Positions 1 to 10,237 of a stretch of DNA of 15,074 nt are shown here, in pieces. Position 1 is the first letter of the stretch. Every line of letters starts with the position of its first letter. Below the pieces are notes generated by a model, which saw only the letters and a program-made list of their open reading frames with translations, did not search any database and was not told where the DNA came from. The position numbers and the translations under genes are program-made. Origin of the DNA: Phoronis ovalis (taxonomy: Eukaryota; Phoronida; Phoronidae); assembly GCA_028565635.1 (NCBI GenBank), contig JAOXYB010058501.1, forward strand, positions 4,154-19,227, in the 5' to 3' direction.

Positions 1-3000
1 AGACACCGTAGACACATATGTATACATCCCGTGCAGTTAATCATTTTGCTGATAACCCAGTGCAAGGCTTCGATTCAAATGTTCCACCGCAATGTAAACT
101 TGCTTGTAATTTTAGCAAGCTAATGAAACAAATAATTTAAAAAGTCATGTTTTTTCTGGAAAAGTATTCACAAAAGAAACGGGTTTTTTTCCACCAATTT
201 TAAATGCTCTTTTTTACCATAAGTAGCTAATACATATAGCTTGTAAATATGCAAGTTGCATTTGTACAATAACTATAACATCGATTTCCTACAATTCGGT
301 AACCAGTCAATGAATTAAAGCCTTCACGTTATTCCATCGTATCATTATTTGAGGAATGGTTACGCTTTTCATTTCCTTTATCAGCAAACAGGTACGATTA
401 GAATTAGCAGAGTGTTTGTTTACAGGATTAACTGCACTTCAGAGAGATTTTAACACCATTCCAGACGATACAAAAGTTTTGTCAATAGAAACATGCATTG
501 GAAAAGTCAATGGGTTAAGATGGTTTTAACTCCTGCTAAGTAGCGTAGCCTTGATCTGCTATATTTGAATTGCACATTATAAGCCCCCAAAATGAACACA
601 GTTTGTTTTGATTTAACTACTTACAAAACAAAAGAATCGCAGACTTCAAAAAATGAGTGCGCAAAACGTAAGTCACGTTCAGTACTAATCTCTCCCAAAT
701 TTATAGGAAAAAATTGTAGATTAAATTTAACAAAATTTTGTTTCTGTACGTTTCTTTTTTAAAAAGTACGTCGATTTCTTAATAAAAATTCTGACTCACA
801 GCAAAAATTATGCTTGTTTACAAATACCGGAAGCAATGCAAGCCTTATTTACAAGTGGAAACAAACCGCAGTCAGTAATTAGAATAATAGGTAACTTTGA
901 CAGCCAAAAGATTAATTACAAACTATCACTTGAACGTTATAATTGCTTTTGTACAATTTTTTTCTCTAAAGGCTACTTTACTGTAACTCTTTTTACACCG
1001 ATACTTGTTTTGCATGTACAATACGTACTATATTGGCTGCAACCTTTATTTTGCTAACAAAAGGGTTATTTTGGTGGAAATTATTTTTAAAAAATATTAT
1101 TTATATCAACATTCCTTCCCGTTGGCCAATTAGAAAGATTCATCACAGGTGTAGACAGACTGAGCGTTGAGAATTACCTCAGAATGAATATCATTTGCAA
1201 GACAGTTGAAATACTGCAGATGGCCTAACAGACAATTTGTAGCTGTCAGAGGGAACATTCATTCATAGAATTACACAGTATAGCAGGTTATTTAATTTCT
1301 CACTTTAATTGAGGAAATCTTTTTAATAACATTTACTGCATGGATCCACATAAACGACGAGGCAGTTTTGTCATTTGATAAGGTCTGTCTTCGATAACCT
1401 TTTTAGCACCATTCTAAGATTGTTGCATGATGTGCAGTGTCTATTTGCACTTCTAATTTCCTCAGTTTTAATTAAAAAGTGTAATTATACCAGCATGGTT
1501 CGGTAGAAGTGCACGAATCTGTACTATGCTAAATAAAATTCTGACATGATTATTTACTCTTTAAAATTTAAGACTGTTTAAACATTACTCAACATTTCAG
1601 TTTAATTAGTATATTTACTACTAATTTTTTTTAAAAAACATAAATGAGAGACAAGAACGAAACTAATATGCGCTTAGCGCTGTTGACAATTTATTCCAGA
1701 AACCTCAAAATGCACCTAATGACCCCTGAAATCTGTCATGGTAAGGAAACTGGTTAAAAACATTTAAATTTTATCGGAAATGTGAATTAGGCTATTGTAG
1801 TTTTAGATATTTTTATCCGTATCTTGTTCTAGTCACACGTTTGTCGGATAACCACACAATTTCATGCCGCTGTATTCCATTGTGAATTTTTAGTGCATCA
1901 CTGTCACATTTAGTAAAGTTTTATTTTTTGACAAGATGTTAAAATTAATCTAAGATGACAATTAAAAGCTGTACACCTCTGTAAAGATACAGGCTAATTT
2001 GTTATTTTACACATTTCTGTAGTCAACCATATCAGGATAAGCACTTGTTTCTTGCGCGTTAAAATGCTAACACGTTTCAGCTCATACAAAAAAGGAAGAT
2101 ATAGAGAATGTACAAAGTATTAGTTTTTGACTTTTAGCTTTCTAAATAAATTATTAAAATTGTAATATAAAAAATAAAACACATATCAAAAAATTCGTAC
2201 AATACTCTTTTATTTTCATCGGGGAAAGCAACAACTATGTTAAAACGTTTCAATGAATCATGCGAGACAAATCTTTGAAAAAGAACAATACACTGCATGA
2301 TTTTTTTACATATAAATAAAATTTAATTTTAATAAAGCAATGACTCCGAGGTTAAAATGATGTGTGTTGTTTGTTTATTGTCACTGAATGACATTAATTT
2401 AATTGTAGAATAGTCGCCCGAATAAATGAAAATCTCGGTAGACTGAGTCTATACAAAAATAAAACTGTGAAAGAAATCAAGCTAAAAAACCAGAAATTGA
2501 AGTCATTCATACGAACTAAGTTAAAATCTCCGCTGAGAACACTGTGCGAAGTAGAAGATAATATGAATTCTCTAGTCGATATATAAGGATCCTTTATTTC
2601 ATATGATTCAGTGAGGCGATAAAAGCAAGCGTTGTAAAAAAGAACATAATTCTTCTTTTATCCCATTGCTGTAGGGTTTTTATGTTAGTTTCCTGTCAAT
2701 TTCTATATTTCAATTTGAAATTCATTAATTTAATGCGCATGGGCTGAATTCTGTATTCTCATTTTCTAACTTTAGGTCCCTGAGTACACGTTTGATATTC
2801 GACTCTTAAAATACTAAACGCTACTAAAGTTACAAATATCAACTTTTTGTGTTTTGTGCCAGGTCAAAACCATGTATTGTGTAGTTAAACGAGCTAAATT
2901 TATTTCGTCCTTAATATTTATAGCTCTCGATTTTATAATAACACTAGATATATCATTTTTAGTAACTATGAATTTGAGCTATCTGGCCAGCAATCGACAC

Positions 3001-4200
3001 TCAATGCAACATGTGTTCACTAAATCCGTTTTTAGCCTCGATTGATTCTACACGGTATATGTCCTCAACAATATACCGGAGTTAACCATTAGATGAGACA
3101 ACCTTACTATGATGCATACAATGTGTGACAACTGCTCATCTTTTTGTTGACAGAGATGCAAATTAAATGCATGGCTAAACCTATACGTTTGGTACATTTT
3201 TAACATTAAAATAGTTGTGTCAACTGTATTCCCTTATTGTCAAATATCATTCATGCCGTTTTAACAGACATAAAAATATGTCTTTCATGATCACAAAACA
3301 GATACCATTATGATTACATATAAGTTAAGTAGGCGCAGTGCATATGAAATATTAACCATATTCATTTTTCTAGTATCTATATTGGTATGCAGGCTCATTA
3401 AACTGAAACTATATTTAAATGTCAATCTTTAGAAAATACGTACTCCTGACCATTAGATAAATCCCATATAAAAGACTACATACTTTTCTCAATAAAAAAT
3501 CATTAAGTGAATTGTCAAAGGTTTTGTATATAAGGGCTTTATAGTTGATTCTCAATTAACAAATAGTCAGAATTAAGTGTTGTTTGCAAATTATTGGATT
3601 GTAATAATACTTTTTTTCTCTTAATTAAGTTGTTATTATACATTAAATTTCATAAGTATCATGTAAATAAATAAATTAAACAGTCAAGGAAATGTTATAG
3701 GGAAAAGTAATACTCAAGTAAAATCAGGTGTCAGAATTCAAAATAAAACAGAGGCTGAATTGAATAAATATTTTTCTTCTTACATGATACGTTGTTTCAG
3801 ACAACAGAAATGGATTGTAAAAGTTGTCAGTTCAGCTAGTTAGTAACTCTCATTCATTGATCGTGTATGAATATACAAATGCGTATTTTCGATAATATCT
3901 TGTTGACTGCATATGGACAAAAGTTTTTGCATAGCTGTTATGGCGCGAATATAATTTGCCAATATAGGGAATCGATAACTTTTAACAAGAAACAAAACCT
4001 CCATTTCTGCTTAATTGTACTTGGTTTTTACATAGGACACACGAAGTTTCACGTTCGATATTACACAAGAGTCGCTGTGTCTAAGCCAAGTCGATATTTC
4101 CAACTTAGAATTAAAGCCTTGTTTTAATAAACTGAAAAAAAGTATAATTTATAAAGAAAGCAAAACAAGTATTAAAGTTTTAATTTATAGCACTGTCTAT
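1..4200. other. AT-rich non-coding flank, no supported gene
   Basis: The short open frames here (all under 90 codons) resemble no family I know, have skewed AT-driven composition, and are expected by chance. Single motifs worth recording are forkhead-type TGTTTAC sites at 417-423 and 815-821, an AP-1 TGACTCA at 792-798, a CCAAT-containing TTGGCCAAT with a nearby CAGGTG at about 1122-1151, and the word TGAAAATCTCGGT at 2427-2439, which recurs at 13621 and 13710. A small hairpin, AGACATA/TATGTCT with a 4-base loop, lies at 3266-3283. These are at or near chance level individually, except perhaps the recurring word. An exon of a spliced gene too short to recognise by eye cannot be excluded. Confidence 0.6.
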
Positions 4201-5319
4201 TTTATTTGTAAAAATTTGATTTTTATAAACTAAAAATATTTAGTCTAACTAAAACATTCTAATTCTTCCCATTTTAAAACCGTCAGTATATACCAAATTG
4301 AGGCAGCTACGTATTAAACCAGTGGTACTTCTCAAAAATTATCTCAAACATTCCTTAAAATATTCAGGAATTGTACCTCACGATTAAGTTAAATTAAATT
4401 AGAGTTTCCTCCAATTTCACTCATATCAGTTTTAGAGCACTCAACAAATTTTACAAGTATAAACATTGGATAGAGTTTGAGCATTCTAGGGGTGGTTGAA
4501 GAAACGTATCTTCTACCCAGTTCTGTTGCCATATTAAATGGATAGCGGTAATTGGAATTTTAAATTATGTAATTTACTTGCATATTCTTCACATTTGAAA
4601 TCCAGCTGCTAAGCACTTTAAGCCATGGGAAAAGGGGAAAAGGATCATATCGAAATTAGAGTTAGGTAGTCATTATAAAATTCAAAATTATTAACATAAT
4701 AATCTGTACTTGTATTCCATTAGAAATAATTTTACTGAATTTGTAAATAGAATTGCGAAGACTCTATTAAATATCCTTGATCCATCCCACGGATTACAAT
4801 AATGCTTATGCAACTGTTTAACTTCTCAGTACCACTGATTTTACCACGTGCACAGCCCCTATATTTTATAATCGTTCTTAAATTTCAAAACACAAGCAAA
4901 TCAGATCTATACTAATTCACGTAATAGGCCAACTAAATAAAAATTTTGACAATAATTTTAAAAACACTTTCACTAATTTACACAAAATTTAAAAAGAAAA
5001 ATACTACTTTTTTCTTTTGCAATGGCCTTGTGTGAATTTGCCTCAACTTCTAAAAAATGAAGAATTTAGCAGGCGAATTAACAAACTATGCAAAAGCAAC
5101 TACTACTAAATCAAAACATATTTTATCACAAAAAACATTTGTCATTTTTGGATACATACAAGAAAAAATGAAATAAAATTAACTTCTCTAAAATCTGTAC
5201 ATCGTTTTTTTATAAATAATAGAGACATAACTTTGGTATCATGATACAGATAATTTTTAATTAAAAAAATAAAAATTATCCGCGACTTAGATTTTTCAAA
5301 ATATTTTGATTGTCTGTAG
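4201..5319 (-). other. 3' flank of FoxC, probable 3' untranslated region
   Basis: No other gene is visible here. Following FoxC past its TAA stop, the first polyadenylation-like hexamer is ATTAAA on the minus strand (plus TTTAAT, 5256-5261), about 60 bases beyond the stop. TATAAA variants occur at 5209-5214 and 4865-4870. The first canonical AATAAA on this strand is at 4206-4201, about 1.1 kb beyond the stop, with an ATTAAA close by at 4182-4177. The minus strand at 5219-5211 reads TTATTTATA, which fits the AU-rich instability nonamer, though such matches are common in DNA this AT-rich. A long 3' UTR ending near 4190 or a very short one ending near 5240 are both possible. Confidence 0.4.
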
Positions 5320-6567
5320 TTAATATTTACCATAAGTGTCATAAGCATAGGGTCCTGTTTTATACTTGAATGGTGCCGCTAACTGGCAACTTTGGGAGGT
5401 AGCTGGACTCTGTGCAAGTCTTTGAGAATCATAAATGTCTCTGGCATAATGAGAAGTGGTGAGATCTGTGCCTATTTCTGAACCCGGTGGCATATACCAT
5501 GAATTCGGTGGGCGAGAGTATTGCTGTCCTTGATTAAGACCTGAGAGTCCTTGATTCATTTCTTCGCTGGCAAGAGACATTGGTTGACGACCGTCTGGGA
5601 AGACATTTGGAGCACTACAATGATAATTTATAGCCGTACCAGAAGCTTGAGTACATGCAGCTGGGCGGTATAAATCCGATCCTCGACTATATGCAAGAGG
5701 TTGGGGTGAAACTAACTGCCCCCGACCATCAGACATTGATGTCATAATATTTTCCACCGAGAAGTTATTTACGGATGTTAAAGGATGTGGTGCATCCATG
5801 ACATGGCTTGGATCGTGTGGAATGGGAAGCGAACTTGTACTACTCGGATTAGAATGAGGATCACAGTTATTGCTAGTGTCTATAGGTTCTAGTTTTGTTG
5901 AAGCTAGTTTCGTGTCCGTGTAATTATCTGAAGACACGTCTGGCTTGAGTTCTGTTTTTTCATCGTCTTCAGTTTCATCATCATTTTGCAGCTTTTCACC
6001 ATCGTCTCCGTCTTTTTGATCTTTCTTCTTGAAACGACGACGTCTACGTAGGTAACTTCCGTTGTCAAACATGTTATAACTATCGGGGTCAAGAGTCCAG
6101 TAACTACCCTTTCCCGGTTTTTTATCGTCGCGTGGAACTTTAATAAAACATTCATTCAGCGACAAGTTATGGCGGATACTGTTTTGCCAACCTTGTTTAT
6201 TTTCACGGTAAAACGGAAATCTGTCCATTATAAACTGATATATACCATTGAGAGTCACTTTCTTGTCCGGCGCACTTTGAATGGCCATTGCGATTAAAGC
6301 GATATAACTATATGGGGGTTTAACCATGTCCTTTGGTGTATGAAGAGGTGTTCCGTATGGTGAATAAGGTGATGGTCTTGACATAGCATACTGATCACTA
6401 TAATGCATTCCCATGCCTCCCATGGGCATGCCAGAATATCCACCACGGTAATAATTCTGCTCAGGTGCATAAAGGCTTGATGGAATCATTCCTAGTCCAT
6501 GATTTGGTCCAACTCCCGACATATTGTATCGTGGCTGCACACCACCAGCTTGTAAAGTAGTACACAT
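5320..6567 (-). CDS. FoxC: FoxC-class forkhead transcription factor, single exon, 415 aa
   Basis: This is a sequence-specific DNA-binding regulator that acts in the nucleus; FoxC proteins pattern mesoderm and its derivatives in bilaterians. The forkhead domain spans about residues 82-182 (window 6324-6022). It starts [14 protein letters not shown], has recognition helix [13 protein letters not shown] (129-141), and ends in the basic stretch [10 protein letters not shown] (174-183), which is wing 2 and a likely nuclear localisation signal. An acidic stretch follows (186-204). FSVENIM (269-275) is an eh1-like motif of the type that binds Groucho/TLE corepressors. YHC (315-317), SWY (356-358), DIYDSQRL (377-384) and the tail YAYDTYGKY match, in order, short motifs of vertebrate FOXC1 as I remember it. 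The protein is shorter than human FOXC1 (553 aa) and FOXC2 (501 aa) and lacks their alanine/glycine runs. The start is the first ATG after an in-frame TGA (6600-6598). It keeps QPRY (11-14), the counterpart of the vertebrate MQARY start. No intron is apparent, as is usual for FoxC. The class call is very secure; the exact start is less so. Confidence 0.96.
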   Translation of the reverse strand: MCTTLQAGGVQPRYNMSGVGPNHGLGMIPSSLYAPEQNYYRGGYSGMPMGGMGMHYSDQYAMSRPSPYSPYGTPLHTPKDMVKPPYSYIALIAMAIQSAPDKKVTLNGIYQFIMDRFPFYRENKQGWQNSIRHNLSLNECFIKVPRDDKKPGKGSYWTLDPDSYNMFDNGSYLRRRRRFKKKDQKDGDDGEKLQNDDETEDDEKTELKPDVSSDNYTDTKLASTKLEPIDTSNNCDPHSNPSSTSSLPIPHDPSHVMDAPHPLTSVNNFSVENIMTSMSDGRGQLVSPQPLAYSRGSDLYRPAACTQASGTAINYHCSAPNVFPDGRQPMSLASEEMNQGLSGLNQGQQYSRPPNSWYMPPGSEIGTDLTTSHYARDIYDSQRLAQSPATSQSCQLAAPFKYKTGPYAYDTYGKY

Positions 6568-6589
6568 TGAAATTAAAATCAAACTAAAT

Positions 6590-6655
6590 TTAAACAGTCA
6601 GTTCATTTATGTCGTAAGTCGTATGGTTTCTGGCAAGAATGAATGTTTTACTCAT
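6590..6655 (-). other. Upstream open reading frame in the FoxC 5' leader (21 codons)
   Basis: Reading towards FoxC, an ATG at 6655-6653 opens a 21-codon frame (MSKTFILARN...) that stops with TAA at 6592-6590, 22 bases before the FoxC ATG. It is in a different frame from FoxC. Its start has G at -3, a better context than the FoxC start, which has T at -3 and T at +4. A second minimal frame, ATG-AAC-TGA, lies at 6606-6598. If the transcript begins upstream of 6655, both could reduce translation of FoxC. The transcription start is unknown, so this depends on the promoter position. I see no sign that the peptide itself is functional. Confidence 0.3.
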
Positions 6656-6664
6656 AACAATCAT

Positions 6665-6771
6665 GGATATATTCCACTGTTGACATCACCCGACTAATAA
6701 GGTCAAAGCCCCGCCTACTGTTAAGATAACAGCCAATAAGATAACTTGACAATGTGAGATGCGGATATAAA
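6665..6771. promoter_or_regulatory. Putative FoxC promoter block, possibly bidirectional
   Basis: About 100 to 205 bases upstream of the FoxC ATG lies a locally GC-richer block with many core-promoter motifs. Read towards FoxC these are: AGATAA-type GATA sites on the opposite strand (6724-6729 and 6739-6744), a CCAAT box in reverse orientation (6733-6737), a GC box GGCGGGGC (6715-6708), a nuclear-receptor-like AGGTCA (6700-6705, plus strand), a CRE-like TGATGTCA (6688-6681), and a weak TATA-like AATATAT (6673-6667). The best TATA box, TATAAAG at 6766-6772, is on the plus strand and points away from FoxC, with the CCAAT box 33 bases before it. The motifs are seen directly. Their use as a promoter, and as a two-way promoter, is inference from motif order and position. 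Confidence 0.45.
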
Positions 6772-6785
6772 GGCCACACACAGTA

Positions 6786-9700
6786 GCTAAACGAAAGAAT
6801 AGAAGAACATGCTTTACTGAACACGAAAATTAATTGGTATTCCAATATACCGTTGTCAATACACAAACTTTATTCTTACTAGAGTATGTACTAAAAGAAA
6901 TAATTTGTATAGCGTTATATGCCTTTATTTAAAGTGTTATGATGGCCTGTCCTGATGTTTTTTCAGTCTTGAGGTTTTGTGTTATGCACCCTAACGTAAA
7001 CCGATTATGGATAATGAAATCAAGCATTTCTGTTATATTTACTATGTCACTGGATATAATATATTTAACTTTGTTCTGGGAAAAACGAAACAGTCTTTGT
7101 AAATATCCACTTAGTGAATTAGAATGACAACATTTAAACACATTTTCGTAAAGTCATTCTAGCGAAATAGAAATAGCCTAATACCAAAACGGTGACTCAT
7201 TTTTCACGAAAAGTGTTTCAGATCTCCCTTTTACACACAACATCCTATTATTTCTAGTTTTAAACAAAAAGAAAAAGTAGAGAGAACATATAAAAAATAT
7301 GCATTTGCAAGAATCTTCTGGCATAAGAAAAACAACTTTCAATCCCGGATTATAAATCGCAACTAAACACTATATTCTTTTAATCATGGTTTTATTTTTA
7401 CAAAATATTGCAGCTGGCCAGGAAAAACGTTCTTAAAGTTTACTTTCGCTTGAATAAATTTCGGTCAAAAATGATATGTAGTCTGTATATTGAACTATGT
7501 AACCTTGCTAGCATATGTAGTAGTCAGAGAATTGTGTGTATAGAACTATTGTTCCACAGGAAATAGATATGGCTGAAAACAGATGTTATGTGTTAGCGAG
7601 GAAAGAAATCAGCTTAATATTGAGCGGACAAGAGCAGCAGGAAATTTCTGGGCAAATGTGCTCAGCTGTCCGCTAGATAGAATTGACTTCTGCGTGTGAA
7701 AAAGTTTAAACTTCGCCTCTAGGAATAAGCGGTCTGCTTCAATAGTCGCAAGTACAACGAAAAGTGACTAGCAGAAGTATGTTTGTTTGTCCATCATAAT
7801 TTAATGACATAACAGCTACTAGTGTAGGTGAACAATTATTTTATGAAATAAATGTATACAGAATATATATAAATCAATTTCTTAATTTTAATGGTATTAT
7901 TTGCAATTGCTTTAAGGCTCTCTCAGTACTTTATACCTGGTTTAGTATAGTAAAATTGGATTTCTTTGATATCAAAAGGCGCTTTTAGCTGCTATGCATA
8001 CTGGACTATATTGTATACCGGTTTTATGCCGTAGGCTATGGTAGACGAATGTTTATTTAAGGTGTTTAAACAGAACTAGAAAATCGGGCTACAAAAGTGG
8101 CTATAATCAGTTTTGTCTTTTTATCATTTCATGCTAAAGAGAGAGGAGGGATGAAACTTAATTTTTCATCTTGGTGTTAATTGAGCGAAAAATTGACTGA
8201 GTACGAAATCTAAACACTTTATTATTAAGAACAGTTAGTTGCTTTACTAAGTTTGTACTATTTAAAGAAAATGTAACCCCATATTTTTAGTAAAAGTTCC
8301 AACATGTTTTGCACTGTCTGGTGATCGTACCTCATAGATTTTGTGAATGAACACATTAAAAGCATTTAATGTTTATTAGTTAATAGGGTCAGTGGTACAT
8401 CTTTCACTTTGTTTTCACAAACACATCACCTCGCATTGACAGATCCTTCTCATTTGTTTCAGTTCAACTAGATTTACTACGCAAACTAAATATTACAGAT
8501 AAATACTTGTAAATTTGTGCAAGACATGAAATATGTTTTCTTTAATAATATTCAGTGTTTAGCGTTAAATATTTAAAGAGTATTAGCTTCCTGATGGAGA
8601 CATGTTCTATCTTTAATGAAAATTGTTACAGTTCAACAAGTCAAACACGAAACCTGATGTATTGGAATCGGCAAAACAAACAAAAAAAACGTCGAAATGC
8701 AAATAGAAATCAGTGGGCCGCATGATGGATATCAAGACAAATTAAACATAAAAAACACAGGCTCTTAATATTTGCAGCTTGATGTGTGTAAGGATTTGTT
8801 ATGTAAATAATTGAGAAATACAATTTCTTTAAGTAGTAGCTCTTACGCATAAGTGTATTATAAACATGCCAAAACACGGTAGTTGTAAAAAAGCCTTCAA
8901 GGTAATAATATATCATTTAAGAAACCTTTTAAAAATTAAGCTGGTATAAATTTTCAATTCCAATACTTGGTTGTTAGGTAGGGCATCTACATTTTTTGGC
9001 AAACTCTGTTGGGAGAAAAGTATGATTTTTCTGAAATCCATTCGTCGTCTGTTAAGAAACCTGCATAATACATAAAAACAATTTATCAAATTCTTACCCA
9101 CAAATTTTGATGTGCAGAGCTGGCAGGCTTTTTAATTGCATTATTTTTTTAATGTTATAAAAATAAGGGTTATGTGAAGGAGTATATCGCAATCACTGTG
9201 GTTAATAGTGCTACATTTAGATGCATAAAATTTATCCGGGTTATTGGTAGTTATTGCAAAAAAAGGATAAATAGCAGCAATATATTTGTTTACGGGCCTA
9301 CAAAATCAGTTACGTAGTAGTGAGCTAAAATTACTAGTGTACATTCCTCCAAATAATTTAATTATATTTATTTTTATTGCTTGCTTACAAAAGAGATTTG
9401 ATTCAAATTAATTCCTTCAATTTACACGTTTATCATTTTTGCTAGTGGCATAAGGTGTGCCAGAATTCCAGGTATAAAGCATTGTTAAAATGAACCTAGC
9501 ATATAATAAAGCTATAGGATATTAGCGGTATAGTACGGAAACTAGAAAACGCATAGTTAATATAAAAGTAGGCACCAAACAATTAAATATTCAAAGAAAT
9601 AATACGAACATGAGCTATAATTATTGCGAATATTAAATATAACTCAAAGATTACTGATGCATTATATAGAAAAATTAAAACCAATACTCATGGGTACACA

Positions 9701-10237
9701 TACTCAATCATTCTAAGAAACGTTAGTATCTGGATGCAATAAATATTTGTAAGAATATTACCATAGTGACGGAATTATTCAGGTGGAAAATTTGCATGTA
9801 TCAAATTTCAAAGAGTTTCTAGTGAATGCATAGTTCGGTTGAAGGGACCACTTTAGGAAATTATGCAATGTTTAGGAAAATAAAAATCCAAATGGTACCA
9901 AATTCAAAATGAACAAGTGTGTTAAAAGCAATTAAAAGAATATATTCTTAGGCAGAAATTCACACCATATTTTGGCTGGACTAGATCTAATTTATTAGAT
10001 ATGTAACTACGATTATCTAATACATTCATAATAACAACGTAAGGCAGATTTAATTAATTGTCTCGCTTTCAAAATTATTAGTTATTTCATTCTAGTACAA
10101 AGCGCTGTTTTATCGTATTCGCCTGCTGATGCAGGACTCTTGACCGTCCAATAAACGTTTTTACGGGTTACATCAATTAAATTTTAAGCTTGTTTTTCAG
10201 CTGTTCTTCAATCCGTTTGTTATAAATGAGCCGGGAG
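6786..10237. other. FoxC 5' intergenic region, no supported gene
   Basis: No coding gene is recognisable. Two opposite-strand frames overlap almost fully at 6929-7141; neither resembles a protein family, and mutual antisense overlap is typical of chance frames. Motifs seen include an AP-1-type GTGACTCAT centred at 7196, about 630 bases upstream of FoxC, a forkhead TGTTTAC at 9287-9293, and a CTTTGATATCAAAAG element at 7964-7978 that combines a TCF/LEF-type CTTTGAT with a palindrome. The imperfect hairpin at 7618-7679 is listed separately. The rest is AT-rich sequence in which I see no structure. Confidence 0.55.
7618..7679. other. Imperfect 62-nt hairpin in the intergenic region
   Basis: Three stem blocks pair in order: TATT (7618-7621) with GATA (7676-7679, one G-T pair), AGCGGACA (7623-7630) with TGTCCGCT (7667-7674), and GAGCA (7632-7636) with TGCTC (7659-7663). 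Small internal loops of 1x1 and 1x3 bases separate them, and a 22-base loop closes the hairpin. That gives 17 pairs, with an unusually GC-rich 8-bp core for this DNA. The size and bulged shape resemble a small microRNA precursor, although the stem is shorter than usual and I recognise no known mature sequence. The right arm also contains the E-box CAGCTG (7663-7668), so a protein-binding role is an alternative. The pairing is seen; any function is inference. Confidence 0.3.

Noticed and set aside
66-80. GGCTTCGATTCAA resembling a tRNA B box
   Set aside because: It deviates from the GGTTCGANTCC consensus, and no A box or cloverleaf could be placed around it.
413-423. Forkhead-type TGTTTAC sites (417, 815, 9287, 11586) as evidence of FoxC autoregulation
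   Set aside because: Four matches to a 7-mer on both strands is about what AT-rich DNA of this length gives by chance.
3266-3283. 7-bp hairpin AGACATA/TATGTCT
   Set aside because: Single AT-rich inverted repeats of this size are expected many times in the window.
3867-4127. 86-codon plus-strand frame followed at 4126 by AATAAA
   Set aside because: The hexamer overlaps the stop codon region, and the peptide has no recognisable domain or family.
5142-5348. 68-codon minus-strand frame overlapping the FoxC stop
   Set aside because: AT-driven composition, no family resemblance, and it sits in the probable 3' UTR.
5904-6155. 83-codon frame on the minus strand
   Set aside because: It lies wholly inside the FoxC coding region in another frame; FoxC explains it.
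6648-6866. 72-codon minus-strand frame upstream of FoxC
   Set aside because: It covers the promoter block, resembles no protein, and is of chance length.
6929-7141. Two opposite-strand frames overlapping almost completely
   Set aside because: Neither resembles a known protein. The plus one could be carried by a divergent transcript, but nothing supports translation.
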